DNA from: Dryomyza anilis
Taxonomy: Eukaryota; Arthropoda; Insecta; Diptera; Dryomyzidae
Reading direction: 5' to 3'
Assembly (NCBI GenBank): GCA_951804985.1
Contig: OX638134.1
Location: forward strand, 83,121,679 to 83,185,678
DNA: 64,000 bases
The notes beneath the pieces were generated by a model. It saw only the letters and a program-made list of their open reading frames with translations, made no database searches and was not told the DNA's origin. Of the stretch, positions 48,249 to 58,679 are shown in pieces (positions within the stretch are counted from its first letter, which is position 1; every line of letters starts with the position of its first letter). A program made the translations under genes and the position numbers.

Positions 48249-48593
48249 TAAAGGGTTTTTCAATAAGAGCGCTATAAAAGTTTTTTCAATGGTTTTTCAA
48301 CAGGGACACTACAAAAGTAGAGCGACAGGGACAGCAAACGACGCCATATTTCTTGCCGCTCTTTTAAAATTACTCTTCAGTCAGGTTTGCCATTTCATGA
48401 TGGAAAGATATACGAGTCAACAACGAGTCGAAATTATTAAAATTTACTACCGAAATTCGAATTCGTATATCTTTCCATCATGAAATGGCAAATCTTACTG
48501 AAGAGAAATTTCAAAAGAGCGGCAAGAAATATGGCGTCGTTTACTGTCCCTGTCGCTCTACTTTTGTAGCGTCCCTGTTGAAAAACCCTTTTA
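48249..48593. mobile_element. Foldback element derived from a mariner/Tc1-type transposon
   Basis: AAGGGTTTTTCAA at the left returns as TTGAAAAACCCTT at the right. Inverted arms of about 130-150 bases include GGGACACTACAAAAGTAGAG and GCCATTTCATGATGGAAAG. TA lies at both borders (48249-48250 and 48592-48593), as expected for Tc1/mariner targets. The left arm has an extra segment of about 35 bases. Confidence 0.85.
48400..48465 (+). pseudogene. Transposase N-terminal remnant (mariner-like)
   Basis: Inside the foldback element a plus-strand frame reads MERYTSQQRVEIIKIYYRN, which resembles the start of the helix-turn-helix region of mariner-family transposases. It stops making sense where the inverted arm begins: the same start codon region then appears in reverse. 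Only about 20 residues remain; there is no catalytic domain. The longer frame 48136-48483 is a chance extension through the tRNA-like element and left arm. Confidence 0.6.
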
Positions 48594-49365
48594 CTTTATG
48601 GAAAATGTTCAAAAATGTGTATGTTAAAGTATTTTAAAAGATCATTTTTAAAACCGTTGTATATTTTTAACTTCATCAGATGCAATATAAAATATGATGA
48701 CTATCAGAAATAAACCCTATTAGTGTTAGATATAACTTTACTGAGTTACTTGAACCATCATGTTGTTCAAGTAACTGTTCGAATAAAATCGGGGAAATAT
48801 TTAAGGATTTATTCCCAACCATGAGTCCATCACAATTTAAATTTGGGATGACCCTAATACATATTTATTCTATTCAGAAGGTGTTGGACAATTTAAATAT
48901 GGGATGACCCTAATACATATTTATTCTATTCTAAAGATGTTGGATATGTAGTTTGAGTATAGTACAAAATTTGACCCAAGCACATTTTTTACTACGGAAA
49001 ACATTGTTATAAAAAAATATCTTTCAGAAAACTGATTTTAATTATGCAAACTATATTTTTGAATAACAGGTATAGCATAGGTAATAGCATAGGAGTAAAA
49101 TAAATTTCTGGTACTCAATGCTGTTCATTTTGACGTTTAGGTAAAAGAAAATCTATCTAATTCATCGTACATATTCTTTTGTATTTTGTTTTTTTAATAG
49201 TAATAGTGGTGGTGTTTATTATATCCCTATTTGTATTATATATGTTTATATTTTTTATTATAATTTTGTTTTCGGTAGAACAATGTTAATGACTCTCAAA
49301 CATAGTAACAAATTGGATGCCAATGTCACTGTAATGCTAAAAATGTACCTTGTTTACACACAAAA
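48594..49365. other. AT-rich sequence with a 56-bp direct duplication
   Basis: 48834-48945 holds two copies of GGGATGACCCTAATACATAT (48845 and 48901) in a 56-bp unit. No gene. Confidence 0.6.
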
Positions 49366-49372
49366 AACAAAT

Positions 49373-50005
49373 TTCACCAACAACCAGTATTCATCATATT
49401 GATGATTTCATTCATTAAACTAAAATCGTATTTTTTCAGTGTTTTTCATTTTTAATATTTTTTATATCATCAATTTCAAACAAAAATTGGTCTCCATTTA
49501 CACGTTGACGTATTTATAATTCTAATAGGATTTATGATATTTAAATTAATATGATTTAAAGAACAAAATTCATCAATATGATGTTCACTTTTTCATTAAT
49601 ATGATGAAATGGAGTATTCGAATAATTATGAATTAAATATTATAAATCCTTAAAGAATTATAAATAAATAAATAAATGTGTAAATGGAGACAAATTTGTG
49701 TTTGATACACCCAGAAAAAAATACTATATAAATAATAGTTTTTTACTATTAAAAATATTCAATAGGATAAATTATTATTTTAATCGGAAAATACCATTAA
49801 ATACTAGAAAATACCATGACATTGCCATTGAGTTTATATGAAAATTTTTATTTTTTTTATACTATTAAATCAATAATTGTCCTATTGACCAATTTTAATG
49901 GGATTAAAAAAATATTGAAAATGAAAAACATTTAAAAAATACAATTTTAATTCAATGAATGAATTCATCAATATGATGAATCCAGGTAGTTGGTGACATT
50001 TTTGA
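49373..50005. mobile_element. Long hairpin element with nested MITE
   Basis: Left end TTTCACCAACAACCAGTATT and right end (other strand) GTCACCAACTACCTGGATT start inverted arms that continue through TTCATCATATTGATGA and GTATTTTTT. They resume inside as GGTCTCCATTTACAC on the left and GTGTAAATGGAGAC on the right. The right arm is split by the MITE at 49708-49905. Without that insert the element would be a hairpin of about 430 bases. Related ends occur at 24.66-25.42 kb. Confidence 0.8.
49708..49905 (+). mobile_element. MITE-like dispersed element nested in the hairpin
   Basis: Starts ACCCAGAAAAAAATACTAT and ends near TTTTAATGGGATT; matches 18565-18722 in reverse. The arms of the host hairpin realign when it is removed, proving later insertion. 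Confidence 0.82.
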
Positions 50006-50133
50006 TGAAATTCCGATCAGTTCGAAATGACAATTTCTAAATTAATTCCAATTCACAATATATAAAGGCAACATATTAAAATCGTTCAAGTCAAATAATT
50101 CATTAAAAAAGATCATTTGTTAGATACCATCAT

Positions 50134-50373
50134 GTGCCGACATTCGATCGAATTTCAATCGAATTTCATATAAAATAGGTAAACAAACGGTTTTCAATTC
50201 GATGTCTTAGTACAATAAGTGTTTTTTTCAATGAATTTAATCCGTTTGCTTCGATTTCAATGATTTGAATTTGTTTGAAAAACACATTTTTTGTATTATG
50301 ACATCGATTTCAAAACCGTTCGTTTACAAATTTTATATGAAATTCGATCGGAACTCGATCAAAAGCCGGAACA
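50134..50373. mobile_element. Small foldback element
   Basis: Inverted arms of about 75 bases share CGATCGAATTTCATATAAAA and CGGTTTT(C/G)AA, with the reverse at 50301-50373. The middle (AAGTGTTTTTTT / AAAACACATTTTTT) is also partly palindromic. No coding frame of substance. Confidence 0.82.
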
Positions 50374-50469
50374 TAGCCGTTAGAAAAAAACAAAATTATT
50401 TAAAATTCAATGTTGTACTGACTTTTCATAAAGATATTTTCTTAATAATGCTAACATAATTTCTATATT

Positions 50470-50776
50470 AGCCGCGGTAGCTCAGTGGTTAGTGCGTTGG
50501 ACTGTGAGCCGAAAGGTCCCCGGTTCAAGCCTGGACTGGGGCCAACAACCTCTTTTCATAGAAACATTTTTTCTATACCGCGCTACCTTTCGGCAGTAAA
50601 TGGCAAACCTACGAGAGTAAAACATTGCCTATGAAAAGCTCTCACCCGCCGTTCGGATTCGGCAATAAACTGTAGGTCCCACCACTTTGAGTACAAACAT
50701 AACACGCACAGCTCAAAATGGTGAGAGAGCTTGGCCGAAGTTCTATACAGGACTGTAGCGCCAAACTATTATTATT
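50470..50776 (+). mobile_element. tRNA-derived SINE, copy 5 (full length)
   Basis: Plus-strand copy with A box TAGCTCAGTGG, B box GGTTCAAGCC and tail ATTATTATT. A 12-bp target-site duplication AATTTCTATATT occurs at 50458-50469 and 50777-50788. Confidence 0.95.
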
Positions 50777-50789
50777 AATTTCTATATTT

Positions 50790-52480
50790 TGCGGTTTAGT
50801 AATACAGCGTTTATGATTCTTCTGATCAGATTTCTATTATTTTTCGATTATCAAATAAAGTAGCTATGATCTGGCTATTTAGATAATGTCAATTCTGCTA
50901 TGAGAAGTATGGTAATTCATGTTTATTCTAACAGGGTTAGCTCATGAAAAACCTATAATATTCCGCTGATACATCGGGCAAGTTTGTACTATGGTAGACC
51001 TATCAAATTTGTGGAATGCAGTGCAATTCATCTCAATATTTTTTAGTTGAAAAAGTATATCACGTATTTCTTACTCTATATTTAGTATTTTGAAGTAATT
51101 CTACATATAAAATAAGCTTTTATATAAATACTGCATCAAGTTTCAATAGCTAATGGAAAATATCTGAAATAAAAAATATGTTTAATGGAAGTTATTAGAA
51201 CTTCTAGGCACTGTAAAACTCCCTTTAAGTAAAATTCTAAAATAAAAAGATTTCTTTGATTTTTTTTTAATAAATTTTTATTAATTTTTATGTTTGTTTT
51301 TTTTTTTGTATTTTATTTTGTTGTATTTTTTATTTCTTTCGTTTGTGTTTTGTATAATTTTTATTTTATGCAATGTGTTTTTCATTATTTCAACATGACT
51401 TTTTGTTTATTTTGTTTTTTTACGCAGTTTATGCTCTCGTATAATTTACACAATTTTCAATTGGAGGAATGTGGTTTTTGAGTTTTTGTTTTCTCATTTA
51501 AATATAAATGTTTAACACGAATTTAAAATATTTTTTTAAAATTTTTTTATTAATTTTTCTTTACAAACAAAGAAATTATATAATTATATGTATTAATAAT
51601 TATACATTGTGTAAAAAATAACTACGATTACACTAAATAAGTTTTTTTGTGAATTTTTCTTTTCTTCTTACGTTTTGTTTTTCTATACAATTTTCAAAAG
51701 CAAAAAACATTTTTGAAAAAACATGCAGAAATTTCAAATGATATCAAAAACAAAAAAAACTAAAATAAATTTTTACAAAAAGAGGTGGTTTACGTAGTTT
51801 TTATATAATTTTGTTTTATTTATCGTTTATACAAGTTTTACCCAACTATTCGCTAGAATTGTAATTTTCTTTTTTTTTAAATATATAGCGTAATTTTGTC
51901 TATGATTCCACGTTAGTTTAGTTTTAATTTAATTTATTTAATTTTTAATTAATTTAATTATTTAATTAATAAGATTCATTAAGTGTCTAAAGGTACTTAA
52001 AAATATACTTAGTCTAGGTAGCAATTAACTGTACGTGTGTGTGTGTTTTTGTTTAACGGTAATGCTATTTATATAATTATATTAAATATGTATACATTTA
52101 TATATTTAAGTGTAGTACTCTATTTTTGCGTTTTTTTTATTTTTTGTTTTCTATATATGCAAAAAATGACTGAATTGTGTCATTATCGTCATCATAATAA
52201 TAAAAGTCTACAAGATAAAAGCTAATGACTTAACTATTTACAAGATATTTTAGATTTGAGTTTAAAAATGTATTTTTTGCAAGTTTTTGTTCTTTAAAAT
52301 TCTATTTTAGTGCTATTATTGAAGAGTGTGTGATGTTTTGAGGTTAAATGATAGAAGCAATCAGACAATATTGAGAAAATAAGGCTATGAATTATATGCT
52401 TTAATTCAATATGAAATGCATTAAAGCAAGAAAATCAGAAGCAAAAGAAATGCTAAAATTGAATTTATAAAAATTTAAAA
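50790..52480. other. AT-rich sequence downstream of vvl, T-rich plus strand
   Basis: No gene. 50850-50990 holds relic motifs of the CCCTAGTAG element family. From 51240 the plus strand is strongly T-rich, giving phenylalanine-rich chance frames at 51290-51481 and 52037-52225. Confidence 0.4.
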
Positions 52481-52489
52481 CAATTGAAA

Positions 52490-52870
52490 GCATTTTTAAT
52501 TGAAATCTGTATAAAAACTTTATAAGAACTGTATACAAGTTTTATACAACTTCAATATAATTTTTGAAAGTTAATTTTCAATAATTAAAAATATTAAATA
52601 ATTCTGTATAAAAGTCTTTAAAAAACCACTATAAATACTGTATAAAAATTGTATAAATAACTTATACAATTTTTATACAAATATTTTAAATTGAACTTGT
52701 AATATTTAACAATGTATAGATCAAAAGTTATATTAAAATGTCTGTATAAAAGCTATATAAAATCTGCATACAAATTGACAACAATTTAAAAGTAAATTTT
52801 GGAAATTAAACTTTTAAAAATTAGCAACGAATAGAACCAAATTTCTGTATAAAAGTTTTGTAAAATCGTC
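52490..52870. repeat. Degenerate TGTATAAAA repeats
   Basis: CTGTATAAAA/TTTTATACA motifs recur about every 40-100 bases (52508, 52530, 52603, 52640, 52740, 52840) in both orientations; an old short repeat or structured 3'-flanking sequence. Confidence 0.5.
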
Positions 52871-52989
52871 ATTAAATTTAATTATGGCCTGATTGCTATA
52901 TTATCATATTCACCTTTAATATTATTTTGTGTAAATGGTGTATTTTGTGTGTTTGAAAAGTGTTAAAAAGTGAGTTCTAGTTGTAAATT

Positions 52990-53956
52990 TTTTTATTCGG
53001 TTTATCATTTTTCAGCATGTTTTAAAAATTAAAAGAAATTTCTAAAATTCAAAAAAATGTTTTACCTTGTTGCACTCTTGTCCCCCGCGCCACAGCAATT
53101 TCAAGTCTTAGTTGGTTTTAATTTGATATTCTTTTCAACACTTTTTGCTCACTTTTTAACGCTTTTTGTTGTTGTTGTAAGTTTGCTCTGTTATGTAACC
53201 ATTTTTTGTATATGTTAAAACTATTTCTTTGCATTTGTTTTAAACTATTTTATATTTAATTTTGTGTGTTTTTGTATTTTTAATTAATATTTTACATTAT
53301 TTAACTTTATATATATTTTACAATTTAAATATTATTTATATGCCTTTTTTTAATTAATTAGTTAAATTTTTAATTTTTTCTCAAAAAATCACTCAGTTTC
53401 TTTCGTTTGATTCTAAATTTCGTATTTTGCGCCAGTTTGAAACTGTGCTGCTTCTACTACTACTCGCATAGATTTCTGCTGCAGTTATATGTGCTAAAAT
53501 TCGCTTAACGTTTTTTTTACATATTTTAACATCCTGTGGTTGGCTTGTACTTAACTAAGTTAACACAGAATGCGCACTGGTGTAACTGACTGTATAAAAA
53601 AACCTGTTTGTACATTCTGCAAACGTACATCTGCAATTTTCACACATAACGTCCGTATTTCGTCCGTAAAACGTCCGTACCTCATCCGTAAAACGTCCGT
53701 AAAACATACGTATTTGTCCGTTATGCACGCATTTCAATGCTAAAGTCTCCGCACATACGCGCTACCTCCTGTACACAGTACATAAACGAGTTTTTCTGCG
53801 TTGCCCAATTAATGGTTCACTTCAATTTGCAACATTTAACAAATTCAGCTGCCGACTGACGTCACACTCACTACAGCCAACACCACTTAGCAGACCCACC
53901 TACGAGGACTCATAGCCAAACCAAGCGGCAGCCGCAGCGGCCGACGATGGCGTATG
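52990..53956 (-). other. vvl: Probable vvl 3' UTR
   Basis: Non-coding sequence immediately downstream of the vvl reading frame. AATAAA on the minus strand occurs for example at 52992-52997; the true polyadenylation site is not determinable. 53639-53720 holds four to six CGTCCGTA/CGTCCGTAAAA units, an unusual GC-containing repeat for this AT-rich flank. The frame at 53555-53737 is within this repeat and not a credible gene. Confidence 0.45.
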
Positions 53957-54758
53957 CTATTCACCGCCACCACCACTGCCGCCACCGCCGAAGGTGTTAA
54001 AGTGACGCACCGCCCCAGGCGCCGCGGCCGCACCAAACTGCAGACTCCACTCGAAGAGACGTCGTGCATGCATCTGCTGCTGTTGCTGCTGGTGATGTTG
54101 TTGCGCCGCGGCAGCAGCAGCCGCTTGCTGCTGATGATGGTGATGCTGCTGATGATGCGTCAACGCGTGCGGATTGAGGTTTAGGTGATGCATACCACCG
54201 CTGCCGCCGGCGCCACCCAGTAATGACGATGCCGACGACGGCGATGTAGAGGTGGGTGCTTGCAACGCGCCACTACTGCTGCACGCGCCAGGCGAAGCTT
54301 GTGGCTGCTGCGAGTGCAGCTGATGGTGGGCGGCGGCGGTCGCAACGGGGTGTTGCAGCGCAGGATGCTGCTGGTCGCTGGTGTGAAAGAGATGCGGATG
54401 ATGCGCGGGATTCAGGTGCGGATGTTGATGGTGGTAGCGCATGGGATCGATGTACATGGCAGCGGCGGCGGCAGCAGCAATGGAGGAGGCTTGTTGCTGC
54501 TGTTGTTGTTGTTGCTGCTGCTTCAGTTGCGAGACCTGAGAGAGATGATCACTGTCGTTGTTGTTGTTATTGTTGTTATTACTATTGTTGTTGTTATTGT
54601 TGGCGCCAGCGCCTGCAGCAGCACCGCCCAGCGGACTCTGCGGCGATAGCACATTCGTGGTCATCGTAGATGAGCCCGCGGACGACGAAGGCGTCGTGGG
54701 GCCGCCATGATGCTGTTGCTGCTGGTGCTGCTGCTGTTGTTGTTGCTGCTGGTGATGT

Positions 54759-54789
<31 letters not shown>

Positions 54790-54865
54790 GTTGCTGCTGT
54801 TGTTGCTGCTGCTGGTGCAGTGTTGCAGGAGTCGCTGCCGAGTTCGACTCCTGGAGCTCTGATTG
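53957..54865 (-). CDS. vvl: Readthrough extension of vvl (302 codons)
   Basis: In frame with vvl and uninterrupted from just after its TAG stop to a second TAG at 53957-53959. It starts QSELQESNSAATPATLH, then runs of 19, 8 and 4 glutamines broken by histidines. Next come an asparagine run, a 10-Q tract and an alanine tract. Non-repetitive segments include MYIDPMRYHHQHPHLNP, GGMHHLNLNPHALTHH and ARRLFEWSLQFG, and it ends in glycine-rich SGGGGE. If translated, the protein is 751 residues including the recoded stop. The low-complexity composition would act as a disordered activation-type tail; that is inference. CAG-rich DNA lacks stops in several frames, so frame length alone is weak evidence. 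The stop context is the stronger support. Confidence 0.65.
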
Positions 54866-54868
54866 CTA
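54860..54868 (-). promoter_or_regulatory. vvl: Leaky stop codon context TAG CAA TCA
   Basis: The vvl stop is TAG (54866-54868), followed by CAA TCA. This fits UAG-CARYYA exactly, the readthrough motif first defined in tobacco mosaic virus, and has C as the base after the stop. Confidence 0.75.
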
Positions 54869-56212
54869 GTGCGCCGCCAGCTGGTGTGACGCCATGTTGG
54901 GTGGACTGAGCATCGGCGGACTGTGGCTGTGACTATGACTGTGGCTGTGCGCGCCGCCGCCCATTGGGCTGCCGTGCATATCGTGACGCATGTCGTGATA
55001 GCCGCCGTGCGGATGCATGTGACCGGGCGGCATACCGTCCATCATATCGCCGCCCAACGTGTTCGGTGGCGTCATGCGTTTTTCTTTCTGGCGCCTATTG
55101 CAGAACCAGACGCGCACCACCTCCTTCTCCAGCTGCAGCGAGTCGGCGAGCGATGTGATCTCCTGCGCCGATGGTTTAGGCTGCTTGTGAAAGTGCTGCT
55201 CCAGCGCACCCTTCACGCTCACCTCGATGCTGGTGCGTTTCTTGCGCTTACGACCCTGCGCCGCAATCTTGTCGATGCTCGTTGGAGAGCCGGTGGTCGA
55301 GTCGGCCTCCTCTAGCCACTTTTGCAGCAACGGCTTCAGCTTGCACATGTTTTTGAAGCTCAGCTGCAGCGCTTCGAAGCGACAGATGGTGGTTTGCGAG
55401 AAGACATTGCCGTATAGCGTGCCCAGCGCCAGCCCCACATCCGCTTGCGTGAAGCCCAGCTTGATGCGGCGCTGCTTGAATTGTTTGGCGAACGCCTCCA
55501 AATCGTCAGAGGTTGGCGTGTCCTCCTCGCCGCCGCTGACATCGCCGCCCTGCAGATGGTGCGAGTGTATGTGCAGCTGCGGCGACTCGCCGCGCAGCGC
55601 ATGATGTAGCGGCGCGCCGACGCCCTGATGATGTGCCGGATGCCCGGGATGATGGTGGTGCAGCATGCCGTTCATGGCAGCCGCATGGTGGTACTGCAGA
55701 GGTGAGCCGCCGCTGGGCGCATAGTGTGCGGCGGCATGCACGGGCGCATGCCAGGCGTGTGGCGACGCCATGCCCTGCTGCACGTTGACGCGCTGCTGTT
55801 GCGACAAGTGCTGCGACATCTCCTGCTTGACGGCGGCATCGGCGGCGGCATGATGATGTGTGTGATGCGACTGTAGCGCCCAAGGATCGGCAGGATGCAG
55901 CGCGGTCCAGGGATTCGCACCCATGCCGCCACCAGGCGTCAATGAGCTGAGCCCTAGACCACCGCCTCCACCTAAACCGCCACCGCCCAGCGCATTCGGA
56001 CTCGGCGACGAAGGCAGCTGATGATGCGTCGCAGCTGCTGCGGCGGCGACTGCGGCCGCATGATGGTGATGATGATGCTGCTGCATGTACTTCATTTCGC
56101 CGGCGTCGGTGGCGGAGCGGGGCGACGCATTGTGATAGCCGCCGCCGCCGAGCGCCATATCCAGGTCGCTGCCACTACCGCTGACGGGCGTCATGTACGA
56201 GGTGGCGGCCAT
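54866..56212 (-). CDS. vvl: Ventral veins lacking, class III POU-homeodomain transcription factor
   Basis: 448 residues, single exon, starting MAATSYMTP at the ATG at 56210-56212; the frame is open further upstream but has no earlier ATG close by. The POU-specific domain spans residues 229-303, the linker carries GRKRKKR, and the homeodomain spans 321-380 with recognition helix [12 protein letters not shown]. These DNA-binding parts match Drosophila Vvl as I remember it. The N-terminus has His (46-51), Ala and Gly tracts and LHIHSHH; the C-terminus has an HSHSHSHS tract (422-431) and ends HQLAAH. The nuclear factor binds octamer-like sites. In Drosophila it acts in tracheal, midline glia, neuronal and wing-vein development. 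Slightly longer than the Drosophila form (about 427 residues) through tract expansion. GC-rich coding sequence contrasts with AT-rich flanks. Confidence 0.98.
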   Translation of the reverse strand: MAATSYMTPVSGSGSDLDMALGGGGYHNASPRSATDAGEMKYMQQHHHHHHAAAVAAAAAATHHQLPSSPSPNALGGGGLGGGGGLGLSSLTPGGGMGANPWTALHPADPWALQSHHTHHHAAADAAVKQEMSQHLSQQQRVNVQQGMASPHAWHAPVHAAAHYAPSGGSPLQYHHAAAMNGMLHHHHPGHPAHHQGVGAPLHHALRGESPQLHIHSHHLQGGDVSGGEEDTPTSDDLEAFAKQFKQRRIKLGFTQADVGLALGTLYGNVFSQTTICRFEALQLSFKNMCKLKPLLQKWLEEADSTTGSPTSIDKIAAQGRKRKKRTSIEVSVKGALEQHFHKQPKPSAQEITSLADSLQLEKEVVRVWFCNRRQKEKRMTPPNTLGGDMMDGMPPGHMHPHGGYHDMRHDMHGSPMGGGAHSHSHSHSHSPPMLSPPNMASHQLAAH

Positions 56213-57780
56213 CCCCACCGCTCGCGGGCTATTCAGGCCCTCCACGCTGGCGGGGTAGGGCTCCAAGTTGGGGCTCAGTTTAACGACTTTGAAAACCTGT
56301 CTGTCAAACGGAAGACCAGAGTCCCTGTGATCATTCCACTCAAAGCGTGAGGCAACCGTCTTGATGGCGGGGGCGTAAACGGGACGTGAGAGAATTTGTG
56401 TGTGGCGGTGCTGCGGTGCGACGGTGGCACAGCAACAAGTGCGAACGACGGCGTTTTAGGCAACGACGACGTTCGACGATGTTCAACGAAGACGCAGACG
56501 ATAAGTGACGAGGCGCGTAACACAATTGCTGAACGCAGTAACACCGACGGCAAAACAGACGGCGGCGTCAGGCGTTAGACGCGCGACACACAAATTGGAT
56601 TTTTACAATTTTGACAAAAATTCAAAAATTTTGCATTTATTGTTGTTGGCGTTGTACTGGCTGGCAGTTGTTGTTGTGGTAGAGCACAAGGCGTAGAGTT
56701 CTTTTGTATTTAAAAAAAATATATTTTTTATTTAAATTTTTTTTATTTTTAGACAAATTTTATTTGTTAATTTTTTAGACACACAATTTGTTGTAGTTGT
56801 TGTATATTGTTGTTGTTGCACACAATTGATTTGTTGTTGATGATTTAGAAAATTAAATTTTCAAATAGATTTTTTTTTTGATGTTGTTTATTTTGCAAAT
56901 TTATTTAAATTTATTTTTTCGTTTTAAAAATTCCAATATTTTGCGCAATTATTTATTAATCAGCTGCTTTTGTTGTTTTAAACAATTTGCGCGCAACACA
57001 TAAACACCGCGCGCGTAACGTACTTCAAACGTTCACGTAATTTTTTTTTTTTTAAATTCAGAAGTTGAAGAATTTTTTCTTAATTTCAAAATTTGTTTTT
57101 TTTTTCTTGTAACAAAAAAGTTTTCTTCTTTTACTTCTTCCTCTGCAATGCAATCAAGATTTATTCAAGAGAGCATAAAAATGCACGTGCAGACTCATTG
57201 AGCTATCGAAGTCAACTAACGAGATTCAGCGACGACGGCCGTACGGAGAGCCACAGCGAAGGCAGCGAAGACAGCAACGGCAGCAGAAGCAGCAACAGCA
57301 GCAGCGCAATGCCAGACAAAGGCACAAGTAGCAACAACAAAAGTAGAAGCAGCCACCACGAACAAATGTACAACGTAGAAACGACGAACGACCGTAGGTA
57401 CGAAGAATCACACGGACGGCGAGCAACGAGTAAACTACACACAGCAAACAACGAGTAAAACACACGTCAAACACAGCAACAACAACACCAAATACATGCA
57501 CTAGGTGAGTGCGAAGAGCATAGCGCATGCGATCGTTGTTGTTAGTTGGTGCAAAAGAGCTGCGTGACTGTTGTTGTTGTTGTTGCGTTGGGCTGTAATA
57601 GCACCAAGTAGTGCTCACTGCGTTGTGCTGCGGTTGGTGGTGCGCATATGCCGCATGCGACTGGTGTGAATGCGAAGGTCGTATTGGAATGTTTTGGCTG
57701 TGGTGTTGTTGCCACTGCTGCTGTTACTCTGTTCGCTGTTGTTGGAATGCGTGACTGAGAGTCATGTCGAGTGTTTTACA
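56213..57780 (-). promoter_or_regulatory. vvl: Probable vvl 5' leader and promoter-proximal region
   Basis: 56213-56700 is GC-rich and without an upstream ATG in frame near the start; the ATG context is GGGG-ATG-G. 56700-57110 is AT-rich. From 57200 the sequence is again complex with GCAGCAACAGC tracts. An initiator-like TCAGTC lies on the minus strand at 57753-57758, but no TATA box or clear DPE accompanies it, so the start site is not fixed. Frames on either strand (57093-57463, 57226-57618) mirror each other and are simple-repeat artefacts. Confidence 0.4.
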
Positions 57781-58600
57781 GAGAGTCTCCGCGTAGTAAG
57801 AGTTCCAGTTGTTTTAATGAATTTGTACTCACGGTGACGCACACTAAAGCACCATCGTATTAAAGTCACACGTACAGTGTACGTGTGTTGCAACGCCTTT
57901 CTTCCAGCGACCGCCTGGAAGTTGTGGGGTGGCGTACATGAGGCAGAGCAAGATGCCAATATGTATGGTGGGCGCGCTGTTGTTGCGTTTAACGGGCAGC
58001 AAGTGTTGAGAACATTCGCACCGCGGGCAGCGAGACAAAGACAGCAGAATGTTTTCAAACACACTTTGCATGATGTGCCGGTGGGGGCGCGGGCGACGAC
58101 GGCGAACGGATGGACAAACGAACGCACTGAGCGAAGCATTGGAGACCATCTTCGAAGGAGCTTTGCTGGCGCATTCATTCGCTCGCGCGACGTACGCGTT
58201 GCACAAGCGGACATTTTTGCGTAGCAAACCTTGTTATCCGTCCGTCTGTTTTTCTGTGAATGAGTGTGTGTGTGTTTGTTGTTGCTGTTTAGTGCTATTT
58301 GTGAATAGTCATATTTGAAGTATGTACAGATGGACGGACATTTGAACGCATAAACGCACTGCCAAACTTTTGCTTTCGTTCGCGCCGTGATTTGCGTTGC
58401 GTCCGACGGTGGGTGGGTTGGCGAGTTGGTGTCTGTGAGGCGGTTTCGGCGGTTTTATCAGTTGTGCTGTTTTTGGGCAACAACTTCGAAGCGCAGTGCA
58501 ATATTTGGTGCATTCCGAAATTTTAATTTGTTTTTAAGATTTGGTGTTGTGTCAAAATGTTGTAAACTCGATTTTTTTGGAAAATGAATTAAATGAAATA
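57781..58600. other. GC-richer upstream flank of vvl
   Basis: Complex, CG-containing sequence with overlapping frames on both strands (57762-58227 minus, 57877-58318 plus), none with a known domain. Likely promoter or upstream regulatory DNA of vvl. Confidence 0.35.
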
Positions 58601-58679
58601 AACCTTAATTTGGTCAAATAACTTAAAAAGTGTTCTAAAGCAATAAAACTATACGCAAAAAATACAAAATATTTCTTTG

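Noticed and set aside
53954..54909. Plus-strand frames of 76-137 codons opposite vvl
   Set aside because: They are antisense shadows of CAG/CAA/GCN-rich coding sequence, giving leucine-, valine- or arginine-rich peptides.
56213..56266. An upstream start giving a 466-residue Vvl
   Set aside because: The codon at 56264-56266 reads TTG on the minus strand, not ATG. The first ATG in frame is at 56210-56212 and matches the familiar MAATSYM start.
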